A stretch of 64,000 nucleotides of DNA from an uncultured Reyranella sp. GTDB taxonomy: Bacteria > Pseudomonadota > Alphaproteobacteria > Reyranellales > Reyranellaceae. A program made the position numbers and the translations under genes. The stretch is from the NCBI RefSeq assembly GCF_945957355.1, contig NZ_CAMFKM010000003.1, forward strand, positions 248,001-312,000, written 5' to 3'. Below, piece by piece: positions 25,834 through 34,436 of this stretch. The notes below the pieces were generated by a model. It saw only the letters and a list, made by a program, of their open reading frames with translations, was not told the DNA's origin and ran no database searches. Position 1 is the first letter of the stretch, and the number at the start of each line of letters is the position of its first letter.

Positions 25834-25857
25834 CGATATATAGAATTGAATATAACG
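25834..25857. promoter_or_regulatory. ModE-type Mo-box 3, between aldehyde dehydrogenase and unknown gene C
   Basis: CGATATATA-GAATTG-AATATAACG, extended on both sides to CTT...AAG (25831-25860), gives 10 of 12 paired positions per arm around 6 bases. It fits the ModE consensus and boxes 1 and 2. It is 15 bases before the TTG start of gene C and 52 bases from the divergent aldehyde dehydrogenase ATG, so it can control both. Confidence 0.78.
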
Positions 25858-25872
25858 AAGGGAAAGAGACCG

Positions 25873-26283
25873 TTGGCCGAGGTATTTCCGTTCCGCGATC
25901 CCAGCCGCAAGATTCGGCAGGTATCCTACGTCACCGGCGACGTGACGCCGGATGGCCGGGAATTGTTGCTGAACGTCGAAACGGAACGGGACGGGCGGAT
26001 CGAGCTGGTGTTCCCCACGGTCGATCTCCAGCACTTGCTGACACTGCTACTGATCCTGGGCGGGAAGGCCGCGCTCAAGGGAAAGTTCACCGCCTTCAGC
26101 GAAACCTACCAGGCCCAGCCGTTGCCGCTGCATGGCGTGTCGCTGGGAATAGGGCCCGACGACAAGGGGGTACTGACCGTCGAAGTCGGCGCCACGGTCC
26201 TGTCCTTCTCGCTGCCGCGCGATAGCATGGCTGAAATCGGCCGCACGATCCTCGGAATGACGGAAGCCCGCCCGGCGGGCTAG
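25873..26283 (+). CDS. Small unknown protein C of the Mo regulon (paralogue family)
   Basis: Unrecognised 136-residue soluble protein, third member of the local family. IELVFPTVDLQHLLTLLLILG aligns with LTIPAADLQRLVPLLLLLG of protein A, and LTVEVGATVLSFSLP...AEIGRTIL aligns with LLAVAVGPATVGFSMP...AEKLGRSLL. The likely start is TTG 25873 (MAEVFPFRD) with AAGGGAAAGAG upstream; the open frame continues further up but would cross the Mo-box. The stop shares a CTAG with the convergent arsR gene. Function unknown. Confidence 0.7.
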   Translation: MAEVFPFRDPSRKIRQVSYVTGDVTPDGRELLLNVETERDGRIELVFPTVDLQHLLTLLLILGGKAALKGKFTAFSETYQAQPLPLHGVSLGIGPDDKGVLTVEVGATVLSFSLPRDSMAEIGRTILGMTEARPAG

Positions 26284-26582
26284 GCGGCCTTGCGCTTGGG
26301 CGGGGGGCGGCACTCGCGTGCGAGATAGCTGAACAGCCGGTCCATCGCGTCGTGATTGGGCCGGCAGACCAGGCTGGTTGCCGCGCGCGTCTGCGTAACG
26401 AGGCCGGCCGTAACCAGTGTCTTCAGATGGTGGGACAGGGTCGAGGCGTTGATCCCTAGGAGATCCTGGACGCTGCCGACGGTGAGCCCTTCCTCGCCGG
26501 CCTGTGAGAGGATTTCATAGATCCTGAGCCGTGCCGGATTGGCGAGAGCCTGAAGGCGACCTGCGGCCGTGGCGGTGTCCAT
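26280..26582 (-). CDS. ArsR-family winged-helix regulator
   Basis: The 100-residue protein follows the ArsR pattern: LQALANPARLRIYEIL, then the HTH VQDLLGINASTLSHHLKTLVTAGLV and a wing TRAATSLVCRPN. One Cys is in the wing and one near the end (RECRPP), but the classical CxC metal site of ArsR/SmtB is absent, so the signal is probably not arsenite. An 18-bp perfect palindrome 20 bases upstream of its ATG is the likely operator. The stop is shared with gene C of the Mo regulon. Confidence 0.87.
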   Translation of the reverse strand: MDTATAAGRLQALANPARLRIYEILSQAGEEGLTVGSVQDLLGINASTLSHHLKTLVTAGLVTQTRAATSLVCRPNHDAMDRLFSYLARECRPPPKRKAA

Positions 26583-26601
26583 CGGGGATGTGCCATGTCG
26601 T

Positions 26602-26619
26602 TGTATTCAATTGAATACA
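26602..26619. promoter_or_regulatory. Probable ArsR operator, perfect 18-bp palindrome
   Basis: TGTATTCAATTGAATACA is a perfect palindrome in the 72-bp gap between the Bug-protein stop and the arsR ATG. The ATTCAATTGAAT core is common in front of ArsR/SdpR-type genes in alphaproteobacteria. Autoregulation is the simplest reading. Confidence 0.65.
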
Positions 26620-26654
26620 TCGATGTGGCAGGCCGGGCAAGCGTGGCGGCAACG

Positions 26655-27626
26655 CTACTCCGGCTCGATGCCGGCGACCTTCATCATCTCGCGATAGAGC
26701 TCGATCTCGGCGACCATAATCCGTCGCATCTCGTCGGAAGAGCAAGGAGCGATCTCCGAACCGCCCTGGGCCTGCCGCTCCACATAGACGGGATCGGTGA
26801 TGGCCTTGAGCATGGCTTCGCGCAGCTTCGTCATGACCGGCTGGGGCACGCCACGCGGCATGAGGATGCCTGTCCAGGTCATCAACTCGAAGTCGGGGAT
26901 GCCCTGCTCGATCAGGGTCGGGATGTCGGGCGTGAGCTTGTAGCGGCCGCGGCTGCCGACGCCGAGGCAGCGCACGGTGCCGGCCTTGACCTGCGGCAGG
27001 CTGGTCACCGGGTCGGCGAAGCACATCTGGACGTGGCCGGCCATCGTGTCCTGGAGCGCTGCAGGCGTGCTCTTGTAGGGGACGTGCAGCATGTCGATGC
27101 CGGCCTTGGCCTTGAGCAGCTCGCCCGAGATCCGTGTCGAGGCGCTGCCGGAGCCGAAATTGATCTTGCCCGGCTGGCGTTTGCACAGGGCCACGAACTC
27201 CGGGGCCGTCTTCGCTTCGACCTTCGGGTTCACGATCATGAAGACCGGCGCGCGGCCGATGATCGTGACCGGCTCGAAATCCTTCAACGGATCGTAGGGC
27301 AGGGACTTCATCAGCGCGACGTTGGAAGCCGCCGCGGTGTTTGAGCAGACGAAGATGGTCTGGCCGTCCGGCTTGGCCTTGGCTGCGACTTCGGCGGCGA
27401 TCGCTCCGTTGGCGCCGGGCTTGTTCTCGACGACGGCCGGGACGCCGAAGGCCTTGTTCAGCCCTTCGCCCACGTTACGGGCGCTCTGGTCGGTGGCCGA
27501 TCCCGGACCGAACGGCACGATGATGCGAAACGGGCCGTTCGGGAATGCATCCGCGTTCGCCGCACCACTGAACGGCAGCGCGCAGGCGCCAGCGATCAGG
27601 GAGCGGCGACGCATCGTCTGCGTCAT
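26655..27626 (-). CDS. Bug-family (TctC) periplasmic solute-binding protein, orphan
   Basis: The 323-residue secreted protein has an RR-containing signal (MRRRSLIAGACALPFSGAANA). The mature part is a typical Bug protein: FRIIVPFGPGSATDQSARNV, VVENKPGANGAIAAEVAAKA, INFGSGSASTRISGELLKA and HVPYKSTPAALQDTMAG. Bug proteins bind carboxylates and related small molecules. No tctAB membrane genes are nearby, as is usual for the orphan members. The ATG at 27626 is 2 bases after the rne stop and in the same direction, but co-transcription with rne is uncertain. Confidence 0.9.
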   Translation of the reverse strand: MTQTMRRRSLIAGACALPFSGAANADAFPNGPFRIIVPFGPGSATDQSARNVGEGLNKAFGVPAVVENKPGANGAIAAEVAAKAKPDGQTIFVCSNTAAASNVALMKSLPYDPLKDFEPVTIIGRAPVFMIVNPKVEAKTAPEFVALCKRQPGKINFGSGSASTRISGELLKAKAGIDMLHVPYKSTPAALQDTMAGHVQMCFADPVTSLPQVKAGTVRCLGVGSRGRYKLTPDIPTLIEQGIPDFELMTWTGILMPRGVPQPVMTKLREAMLKAITDPVYVERQAQGGSEIAPCSSDEMRRIMVAEIELYREMMKVAGIEPE

Positions 27627-27628
27627 GC

Positions 27629-30580
27629 CTAGCGGCGCCACCAGCCGCGCTTGGGCTTCTCCGGCGGCGCGTCGATCACGGGGACCGGCGGCGGCGGAGG
27701 TGGCGCGGGGACGGGTTCCGGCTCGGGAATGGCGATCGGCTGCGGCGCCGAGGCGACCACCGGCTCGGGAGCGGGGGGCGGCGGCGGGGCCGCTTCCACG
27801 TTCACCGGCGGGCCCGGATCAAAAGGCGCACTGTCGACCGGCATCTGCTCGACCGGCATGCTCCCCAGCGGCGCCGGGGGCGAAGGGGGCGGCTCGTGGC
27901 TGGTCGGCTCGCTCGTATCGTGGCCGTTCTCCGCGCGCTCGTCGCCTCGGTCGTCGGCGTATCCTTCCGCAGTCTGGCCATCTCCCTCTGCGGCCTGCTC
28001 ATCGCCCTGCATCGCCTCGCCTTCGCCGGGTTCGCGGCGGCGGCGGCGGCCTCCGCGGCGACCGCGCCGGCGGCGGCTTCCGTTGCGGTCATCGCCTTCG
28101 GGACGATCGCCCTCGGCGCCGTCCTCGCTCGCACTGGCCGTGTCGGCGTCACCCTCGGGCGCACTGTCCTCGGCATCGTCCTCGGCAGCACCATTGATGC
28201 GCGGCTCGTCGGACGGGGCTTCATCGCCCTCGCGTGCTTCGCCGGCCTCCTGCGGACGATCGGAACCTTCGCCGTCCTCACGGCGACCACCGCGGCGGCG
28301 GCGGCGACGACGACGGCCTCGGCCGCGACCTTCGCCTTCCTCGCCGGCGTTGCGCTCTTCGTCACGCTCGCCGCCCTCGCTGGCCTCGCTACCGTCGGAT
28401 TCGTCATCGGACGTTTCGTCGCCGGACGTCTCCTCGTAGCTGGCGCGCGCCAGTTCTGGCGCAGGCCGGTCGTTGTTGCGGTGATCCTCGCGGCGCGAGC
28501 GCACGCGCTCGATTTCGCAATCGGCGGCATGAAGATCCTCGTCGGCCTCGACGATGACCGTGAAGCCGTAGCGCTGTTCGATCTCCGACAGCGAATGGCG
28601 CTTCTGGTTCAGCAGGTAGAGCGCGACGTTCGGCGGGACGCTGACGGCGATCTCGCTGGCCCGGCGACGCACGCCTTCCTCCTCGACGGCGCGCAGCGCG
28701 TGAAGCGCTGCGGACTCCAGAGAGCGGATGCGGCCGGTGCCCGCGCAATGCGGGCAGACCTCGGTCGAGTGCTCCAGCAGGCTGGGGCGCAGCCGCTGGC
28801 GCGACATCTCGAGCAGGCCGAACGCGGAGATGCGCCCGATCTGGATGCGCGCGCGGTCGCTGCGCATCGAGTCCTTCACCTTGTGCTCGACCTGGCGTTG
28901 GTGACGTGTCTCCTCCATGTCGATGAAGTCGATCACGATCAGGCCGGCGAGATCGCGCAGGCGGACCTGGCGGGCGATCTCCTCGGCCGCCTCGAGGTTG
29001 GTGCGGAGCGCCGTCTCCTCGATGTTCCGCTCCTTGGTCGAACGGCCCGAGTTGACGTCGATGGCGACCAGCGCCTCGGTCGGGTTGATCACGATGTATC
29101 CGCCCGAACGCAGCTGCACGGTCGGCGAATGCATCGCGTCGAACTGCGATTCCACCTGGTAGCGGTGGAAGAGGGGGATCGGCTCCCGATACAGCTCGAC
29201 CTTGTTGGCCTGATGCGGCACCAGCTGGCGCATGAACTCGGCGGCGCCCTGGAAGCCCGCCTCGCCCTCGACCAGGACCTGCGCAATGTCGGTGTCGTAG
29301 ATGTCGCGCAGCGACCGCTTGATGAGATCGCCTTCCTCGTAGATCAGCGCCGGCGCCGTCGAGCGCATGGTGATCTCGCGGATCGAATCCCAGAGGCGCG
29401 ACAGGTATTCGTAGTCGCGCTTGATGTCGATGTTGGAACGCTCGAGGCCGGCGGTGCGCAGAATCACGCCCATGCCCTGAGGCACGTCGAGATCGCTCAG
29501 GATCTCCTTCATGCGCTTGCGGTCGGAGGGATTGGAGATCTTGCGCGAGATGCCGCCGCCACGGCCGGCGTTGGGCATCAGCACGCAATAGCGGCCGGCC
29601 AGCGAAAGGTAGGTGGTGAGGGCGGCGCCCTTGTTGCCGCGCTCTTCCTTGACCACCTGCACCAGCAGGATTTGCCGGCGCTTGATGACTTCCTGGATCT
29701 TGTACTGGCGGATCGGGTTGCGGCGGCGGCGCTCGCGCGTCTCGCGCTCCTCGACTACCACCTCGTCACCGCCCAGCGTCTCGACCGTGACGTCGGGCTG
29801 CGGCGCCTCGGCCTGATCGGTCAATTCGGACGGGGAGGCCTCGCCATTCAATTCGGCAGGCTGTTCGGATGTCGACTCGGCACCTTCAGCAACGGCGGTC
29901 TCGCCGTCGGTCGCGGGCACGGCCGCTGGCTCGTAAGCAGGGACTTCGGCGGTCTCGACGTGAACCGGACCGTCGAGACGCTCGACCGGGATTTCCGTGG
30001 GCTGGGCCTGCGGCTCGGGCTCGCTGACCGGCACGGCATCTGTGACCGGCGCCGCTTCGGCGACGATCGGATCGGCGGGCGCGGCCTCGGCGACCGGGGC
30101 GTCGGGCGCAGGCGCCTCGGCCGCAACCGCTTCGACAGCGGACGCCTCGACCACAGGGGCGTCGCCCGGGACGGCCGCCGCCTTGATGATGTCATCCGCG
30201 GCGGCCTCAATGATGTCGGCGCGAGCTTCCTCGATGTCGGTGCGATCGACCCGGTTGCTGTGCCGCGGCTCGTCATCCTCGGCCTCGGCGTGCAGCCGCT
30301 GCTGCTCGGCGATCAGCCGTTCGCGGTCGGCGACGGGAATTTGATAGTAGTCGGGATGGATCTCCGAGAAGGCCAGGAAGCCATGCCGGTTTCCGCCATA
30401 CTCGACGAAGGCCGCCTGGAGCGACGGCTCGATGCGGATGACCTTCGCGAGGTAGATGTTGCCCTTGAGGGGCTTGCGGCTCGCAGTTTCGAAGTCGAAT
30501 TCTTCAAGTCTCGTTCCATCGACCACAACGACCCGGGTTTCTTCCGGGTGACTTGCATCGATGAGCATACGCCTTGCCAT
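27629..30580 (-). CDS. rne: Ribonuclease E
   Basis: Essential endoribonuclease for rRNA processing and mRNA decay and the scaffold of the degradosome. The 983-residue protein starts MARRMLIDASHPEETRVVV. The S1 domain is interrupted by an acidic Ala/Glu/Pro-rich insertion of about 200 residues (roughly 95-300). The catalytic Asp motifs VAIDVNSGRST and IVIDFIDME and the Zn-link CPHCAGTGRI are intact. The C-terminal third is disordered with alternating acidic and Arg-rich blocks and proline-rich ends. The long 5' region (see 30581-31060) probably serves autoregulation, as known in E. coli. Confidence 0.96.
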   Translation of the reverse strand: MARRMLIDASHPEETRVVVVDGTRLEEFDFETASRKPLKGNIYLAKVIRIEPSLQAAFVEYGGNRHGFLAFSEIHPDYYQIPVADRERLIAEQQRLHAEAEDDEPRHSNRVDRTDIEEARADIIEAAADDIIKAAAVPGDAPVVEASAVEAVAAEAPAPDAPVAEAAPADPIVAEAAPVTDAVPVSEPEPQAQPTEIPVERLDGPVHVETAEVPAYEPAAVPATDGETAVAEGAESTSEQPAELNGEASPSELTDQAEAPQPDVTVETLGGDEVVVEERETRERRRRNPIRQYKIQEVIKRRQILLVQVVKEERGNKGAALTTYLSLAGRYCVLMPNAGRGGGISRKISNPSDRKRMKEILSDLDVPQGMGVILRTAGLERSNIDIKRDYEYLSRLWDSIREITMRSTAPALIYEEGDLIKRSLRDIYDTDIAQVLVEGEAGFQGAAEFMRQLVPHQANKVELYREPIPLFHRYQVESQFDAMHSPTVQLRSGGYIVINPTEALVAIDVNSGRSTKERNIEETALRTNLEAAEEIARQVRLRDLAGLIVIDFIDMEETRHQRQVEHKVKDSMRSDRARIQIGRISAFGLLEMSRQRLRPSLLEHSTEVCPHCAGTGRIRSLESAALHALRAVEEEGVRRRASEIAVSVPPNVALYLLNQKRHSLSEIEQRYGFTVIVEADEDLHAADCEIERVRSRREDHRNNDRPAPELARASYEETSGDETSDDESDGSEASEGGERDEERNAGEEGEGRGRGRRRRRRRRGGRREDGEGSDRPQEAGEAREGDEAPSDEPRINGAAEDDAEDSAPEGDADTASASEDGAEGDRPEGDDRNGSRRRRGRRGGRRRRREPGEGEAMQGDEQAAEGDGQTAEGYADDRGDERAENGHDTSEPTSHEPPPSPPAPLGSMPVEQMPVDSAPFDPGPPVNVEAAPPPPPAPEPVVASAPQPIAIPEPEPVPAPPPPPPVPVIDAPPEKPKRGWWRR

Positions 30581-31060
30581 GGGCTCGCTCCGAGGCGTCC
30601 GATCCCAACCGGTGCGAGCGACCGGCGGCCATGCCGCCTCCGTCGTGCGAGGGGAGCGGTGCGTCATCGACCCGTCGAACGACCAACTCAGGCCAAGACG
30701 GGGAAGCTTCGCGCCGCCGGACCACGACTGGGTCCTGCCAACCTCGAGTTTCCTGATAGCCACCGCCTGCCTGACAGTCTCTCCGCAGACCGGCCGCGCC
30801 CCCAATTGTCTTGCAAGGGCGCGAGGCCAGCCCGGCTCGGAAACTGCCGTCGGAGCGCGACCCTAAGGCGCGCTACGAACGACGGCGACTGCTCGCGTAC
30901 GCAACATACGGGGTTGGAAAGGGGTCGACAATCAAAAGATTGTGTCGTCTGAATTTGATCTTTTAAGCTATTGAAAATATTTGGAATTACAGTCACCTTT
31001 CTGATATTGCTTTAACAATATTCAATCAATTTTCATCCCTCTTGATCCTTGGCGTTTGCC
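30581..31060. promoter_or_regulatory. Long divergent intergenic region between rne and the amidase gene
   Basis: 480 bases without a convincing gene. The rne-proximal 320 bases are GC-rich with several potential hairpins and would be the rne 5' leader. The stretch 30920-31040 is unusually AT-rich for this genome and probably holds both promoters. Two small inverted repeats are visible there: ACAATC-AAAA-GATTGT (30928-30943) and ATATTG-CTTTAA-CAATAT (31004-31021). No tRNA or known riboswitch is apparent. Confidence 0.5.
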
Positions 31061-31903
31061 ATGTCCGACTTCCGTCGCCGTCATCTGCTCGCCGTTCTGG
31101 CCGGCGTGAGTGTGCTTGGAATGGGCTCGGGAAGGGCTCTGGCGGCCCCATCGAAGAGGCGGCCAAAGTCGATGGCCAAGCCTACGCCGCCCATGCAAAT
31201 GGACAAGCCAAAGCTGGTCTTCCTCGATCCCGGGCATGGCGGCCGCGATCCAGGCGCGCTTGGTGGCCGCGGGACGCAGGAGAAGACCGTCGTCCTGGCA
31301 ATCGCACGCGACCTGCAGCGTGAGCTGCTGGCCGGCAATCGCTACCGGGTCCTGCTATCGCGCAATACCGACGCCTATGTGCCCTTGCGCGAGCGCGTGG
31401 CGAGGGCGCAGGCCGCGAGGGCCGATCTGTTCCTGTCACTGCATGCCGATGCCCATGGCGACCACGATGTGCGCGGGGCCTCGGTCTACACGCTTTCGGA
31501 AGAGGCGACGGACCGGGAGGCGGCGGCGCTCGCCGCTCGCGAGAATCGCGCCGGTGCCGTGATTTCAGGCATGAGGCTGTCGGAGCAACCGGACAACGTG
31601 GCGCAGACCCTGGTGGCGATGAGCCAGCGCGGCACGGTGAACGACTCGCGGCGGCTGGCCGACACGGTCGTCGCCACCTTCGCCCGCAACGGCGTCCGCC
31701 TGCTGCCGCGAACGCACCGGCAGGCGGGCTTTGCGGTGCTGACCTCGCCCGAGATCCCGGCGGCGCTGGTCGAGCTGGGCTATCTCTCGAACCCACAGGA
31801 CGAAAAGCTGCTGACCGTGCGTCAGCACCAGATGGCGCTCGCCCGGGCACTGAGGGCCTCGGTTGATGCCTATTTCGGAACCGGCGCCACAAGAAAGGCG
31901 TAA
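31061..31903 (+). CDS. N-acetylmuramoyl-L-alanine amidase (AmiA/AmiC type, Amidase_3)
   Basis: Zinc amidase that cuts the MurNAc-Ala bond of septal peptidoglycan. The 280-residue protein has a likely Tat signal (DFRRRHLLAVLAG) and no AMIN domain. The catalytic domain shows H59 (FLDPGHGGRDPGA), E74 (GTQEKTVVL), H128 (LSLHADAH) and E238 (ALVELGYLSN). The ATG at 31061 is preferred to a TTG four codons upstream. The order rne / amidase / PBP1A / prfB is conserved in alphaproteobacteria. Confidence 0.93.
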   Translation: MSDFRRRHLLAVLAGVSVLGMGSGRALAAPSKRRPKSMAKPTPPMQMDKPKLVFLDPGHGGRDPGALGGRGTQEKTVVLAIARDLQRELLAGNRYRVLLSRNTDAYVPLRERVARAQAARADLFLSLHADAHGDHDVRGASVYTLSEEATDREAAALAARENRAGAVISGMRLSEQPDNVAQTLVAMSQRGTVNDSRRLADTVVATFARNGVRLLPRTHRQAGFAVLTSPEIPAALVELGYLSNPQDEKLLTVRQHQMALARALRASVDAYFGTGATRKA

Positions 31904-31952
31904 GTAGGAGCCATCCTGCGACGTTGAAGGCCTTCTGGCTGCCGCGTAGAAA

Positions 31953-34415
31953 GTGACCGTGCTCAACTTCATCAAGATCAGTCTGGCTTTTGCCACCGCC
32001 GCCCTCATCGTCGGCACCGGCACCGTTGCAGGCCTCTTCTGGCACTTCAGCCACGGACTGCCCGACCACAAGCAGCTCGCCGACTACCAGCCGGCGACCC
32101 TGACCCGGCTCTATGCCTCCGATGGCAAGCTCCTGGCCGAGTATGCGCGCGAGAAGCGCGTCTTCGTGCCGGTCGACGCCATGCCCAAGCGGGTGCTCGA
32201 GGCCTTCGTCGCGGCCGAGGACCAGCGCTTCTTCACCCATCCCGGCATCGACTTCATCGGCGTCCTGCGTGCCGTGGTGGCAAACGTGGCCAACCCGGGC
32301 AAGCGCCCCGAAGGTGCGTCTGGCCTGACGCAGCAGGTCGCCAAGAACTTCCTGCTCACCAACCAGGCGACGCTCTCGCGCAAGATCCGCGAGGCCATCC
32401 TCGCGTTCCGCATCGAGGAGACCTACTCGAAGGCGCGCATTCTCGAGCTCTACCTGAACGAGATCTATCTCGGCTCGGGCAATTACGGCGTGGCCCAAGC
32501 GGCCCTCAACTACTTCGACCGGTCGCTCGACGAATTGTCGCTCTCCGAGATCGCCTATCTCGCGGCCCTGCCCAAGGCGCCGAACCGCTACAACATCGTG
32601 CGCAACGAGAAGGAAGCCTACGCCCGGCGTGACTACGTGCTCCATCGCATGATGGAGGACGGCTATATCACCGCCGCCGAGGCGCAGGCCGCCAAGGCCG
32701 ACAAGCTGCAGTATCGTCGCCGCAGCACCACGGAAGTGGCGCAGGCCGATTTCTTCGCCGAGGAAGTGCGGCGCAATCTGATGGCGGCCTATGGCGAGAA
32801 GGGCCTCTACGAAGGCGGCCTCACCGTCAGTACGACTCTCGATCCGGCCATCCAGGCGGTTGCCGACAACGCCCTCCGTGACGGGTTGATCGCCTACGAC
32901 CGCCGCCACGGCTGGCGCGGGCCCTACGCCAAGATCCCCGACATGAGCGTCTGGGAGGAGGAGTTTGCCCGACTCGTCCAGCGGCGGCCGCTGGCCGGTC
33001 CGCCGACCTGGCAGCTTGCGGTCGTCAGCAAGGTCGACGCGCAGTCCGTCCAGCTGGTCGGACTGCCGGACGGGGGGGAAGGCACGGTGCCTTTCGCCGA
33101 GATGACCTGGGCGCGCCCGACCCTGCAGAACCAGACGGTCGGCGGCGCGCCGCGCGGCCCGCGCGACGTCGTCTCGGTGGGCGACGTGATCGTCGTCGAG
33201 AAGGTCGAGAAGCCGGCCGGTGCCAACGCCAAGCCCTATCCGCCGAAGACCTATGCGCTGCGCCAGGTGCCCAACGTCGAGGGTGGCGTCGTCGTGATGG
33301 ACACCCAGGCCGGCCGCGTGCTGGCCATGTCGGGCGGCTGGTCCTACGGCCGCAGCCAGTTCAATCGCGCCGTCCAGGCCGCCCGCCAGCCGGGCTCCGC
33401 CTTCAAGCCGTTCGTCTATCTCGCCGCGATGGACGCCGGCTTTACGCCGGCCTCGATCGTGCTCGATGCGCCGTTCGTCTACGATCCGGGCTACGGCCAG
33501 CCGCTGTGGACGCCGAAGAACTACGGCGGCGACATGCTGGGACCGACCACCGTTCGCCGTGGCCTCGAACTGTCGCGCAACCTGATGACAGTGCGCATGG
33601 CGCAGCAGATCGGGATGAAGCGCGTCGTCGATGTCGCCAAGGAGTTCGGCGTCACGGATCACATGGGCGCTTACCTGCCGATGGCGCTTGGCGCCGGCGA
33701 GACGACGCTGCTCCGGATGACGATGGCCTATGCGATGCTGGCCAACGGCGCGCTCGAGATCACGCCCTCGCTGGTCGACCGGGTTCAGGATCGTAACGGC
33801 AAGACGGTCTACCGCCACGAGCCGCGCACCTGCCGCGGCTGCGGCGAGACGGCGGGGAATGCCACGCCCGCTGCGCCGGAACTCGTCGATTCGCGCAAGC
33901 CCTTCCACGATCCGGCATCGGTCTACCAGGTCGTCAGCATGATGCAGGGCGTCACGACGCGCGGCACGGCGGGACGCCTGGCGGCGCTCGGCCGTCCGAT
34001 CGCCGGCAAGACCGGCACGACGAACGACGCGCACGACAACTGGTTCCTGGGCTCGACGCCCGATATCACCGTTGGCGTCTACATCGGTTTCGACGAGCCG
34101 CGGACATTGGGCGCGCAGGAGACCGGCGGCGGCAATGCCGTGCCGATCTACGAAGCGATCGCCAAGGAAATCTTCAAGGGCAAGCCGCCGACGCCGTTCC
34201 GCGTGCCGCCGGGCCTGCGCATGGTCCGCTTCAGCTACGAGGGCGGCACGATCGACGAGGTGTTCAAGCCGAATACCGAGCCGGGATCGGATGGCTATAT
34301 GGTCACACCGCTTGACGGATCGGCCCCTTATTCCGCTATAGACCCCACGCAGGGCCCGCAGCAGGCGGGCAGCCCCCGGCGTCCGGGTCTCTCGGGCACC
34401 GGCGAGACCTATTAG
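31953..34415 (+). CDS. mrcA: Penicillin-binding protein 1A (bifunctional transglycosylase/transpeptidase)
   Basis: The 820-residue inner-membrane protein has one N-terminal transmembrane segment (8-30). It then has a GT51 domain with catalytic E89 (EDQRFFTHPGID) and GASGLTQQVAKN (GASTITQQ in most relatives). An OB-like insert spans about 355-440. The transpeptidase domain has S482-x-x-K485 (PGSAFKPF), SRN (541-543) and KTGTT. A Pro-rich tail follows. It starts at GTG 31953, 49 bases after the amidase gene; the ribosome binding site is weak. Confidence 0.95.
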   Translation: MTVLNFIKISLAFATAALIVGTGTVAGLFWHFSHGLPDHKQLADYQPATLTRLYASDGKLLAEYAREKRVFVPVDAMPKRVLEAFVAAEDQRFFTHPGIDFIGVLRAVVANVANPGKRPEGASGLTQQVAKNFLLTNQATLSRKIREAILAFRIEETYSKARILELYLNEIYLGSGNYGVAQAALNYFDRSLDELSLSEIAYLAALPKAPNRYNIVRNEKEAYARRDYVLHRMMEDGYITAAEAQAAKADKLQYRRRSTTEVAQADFFAEEVRRNLMAAYGEKGLYEGGLTVSTTLDPAIQAVADNALRDGLIAYDRRHGWRGPYAKIPDMSVWEEEFARLVQRRPLAGPPTWQLAVVSKVDAQSVQLVGLPDGGEGTVPFAEMTWARPTLQNQTVGGAPRGPRDVVSVGDVIVVEKVEKPAGANAKPYPPKTYALRQVPNVEGGVVVMDTQAGRVLAMSGGWSYGRSQFNRAVQAARQPGSAFKPFVYLAAMDAGFTPASIVLDAPFVYDPGYGQPLWTPKNYGGDMLGPTTVRRGLELSRNLMTVRMAQQIGMKRVVDVAKEFGVTDHMGAYLPMALGAGETTLLRMTMAYAMLANGALEITPSLVDRVQDRNGKTVYRHEPRTCRGCGETAGNATPAAPELVDSRKPFHDPASVYQVVSMMQGVTTRGTAGRLAALGRPIAGKTGTTNDAHDNWFLGSTPDITVGVYIGFDEPRTLGAQETGGGNAVPIYEAIAKEIFKGKPPTPFRVPPGLRMVRFSYEGGTIDEVFKPNTEPGSDGYMVTPLDGSAPYSAIDPTQGPQQAGSPRRPGLSGTGETY

Positions 34416-34436
34416 TCAGCTCGAAACGGATCCGTG

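Noticed and set aside
28021..28400. GC-rich triplet-like repeats as a possible repeat array
   Set aside because: They encode the Arg/Glu-rich disordered tail of RNase E; no exact repeat unit.
27896..30952. 1018-codon plus-strand frame opposite rne
   Set aside because: Shadow of the repetitive rne coding sequence; no ribosome binding site or motif.
31182..34034. 950-codon minus-strand frame opposite the amidase and PBP1A genes
   Set aside because: Shadow; the plus-strand genes carry full catalytic motifs.
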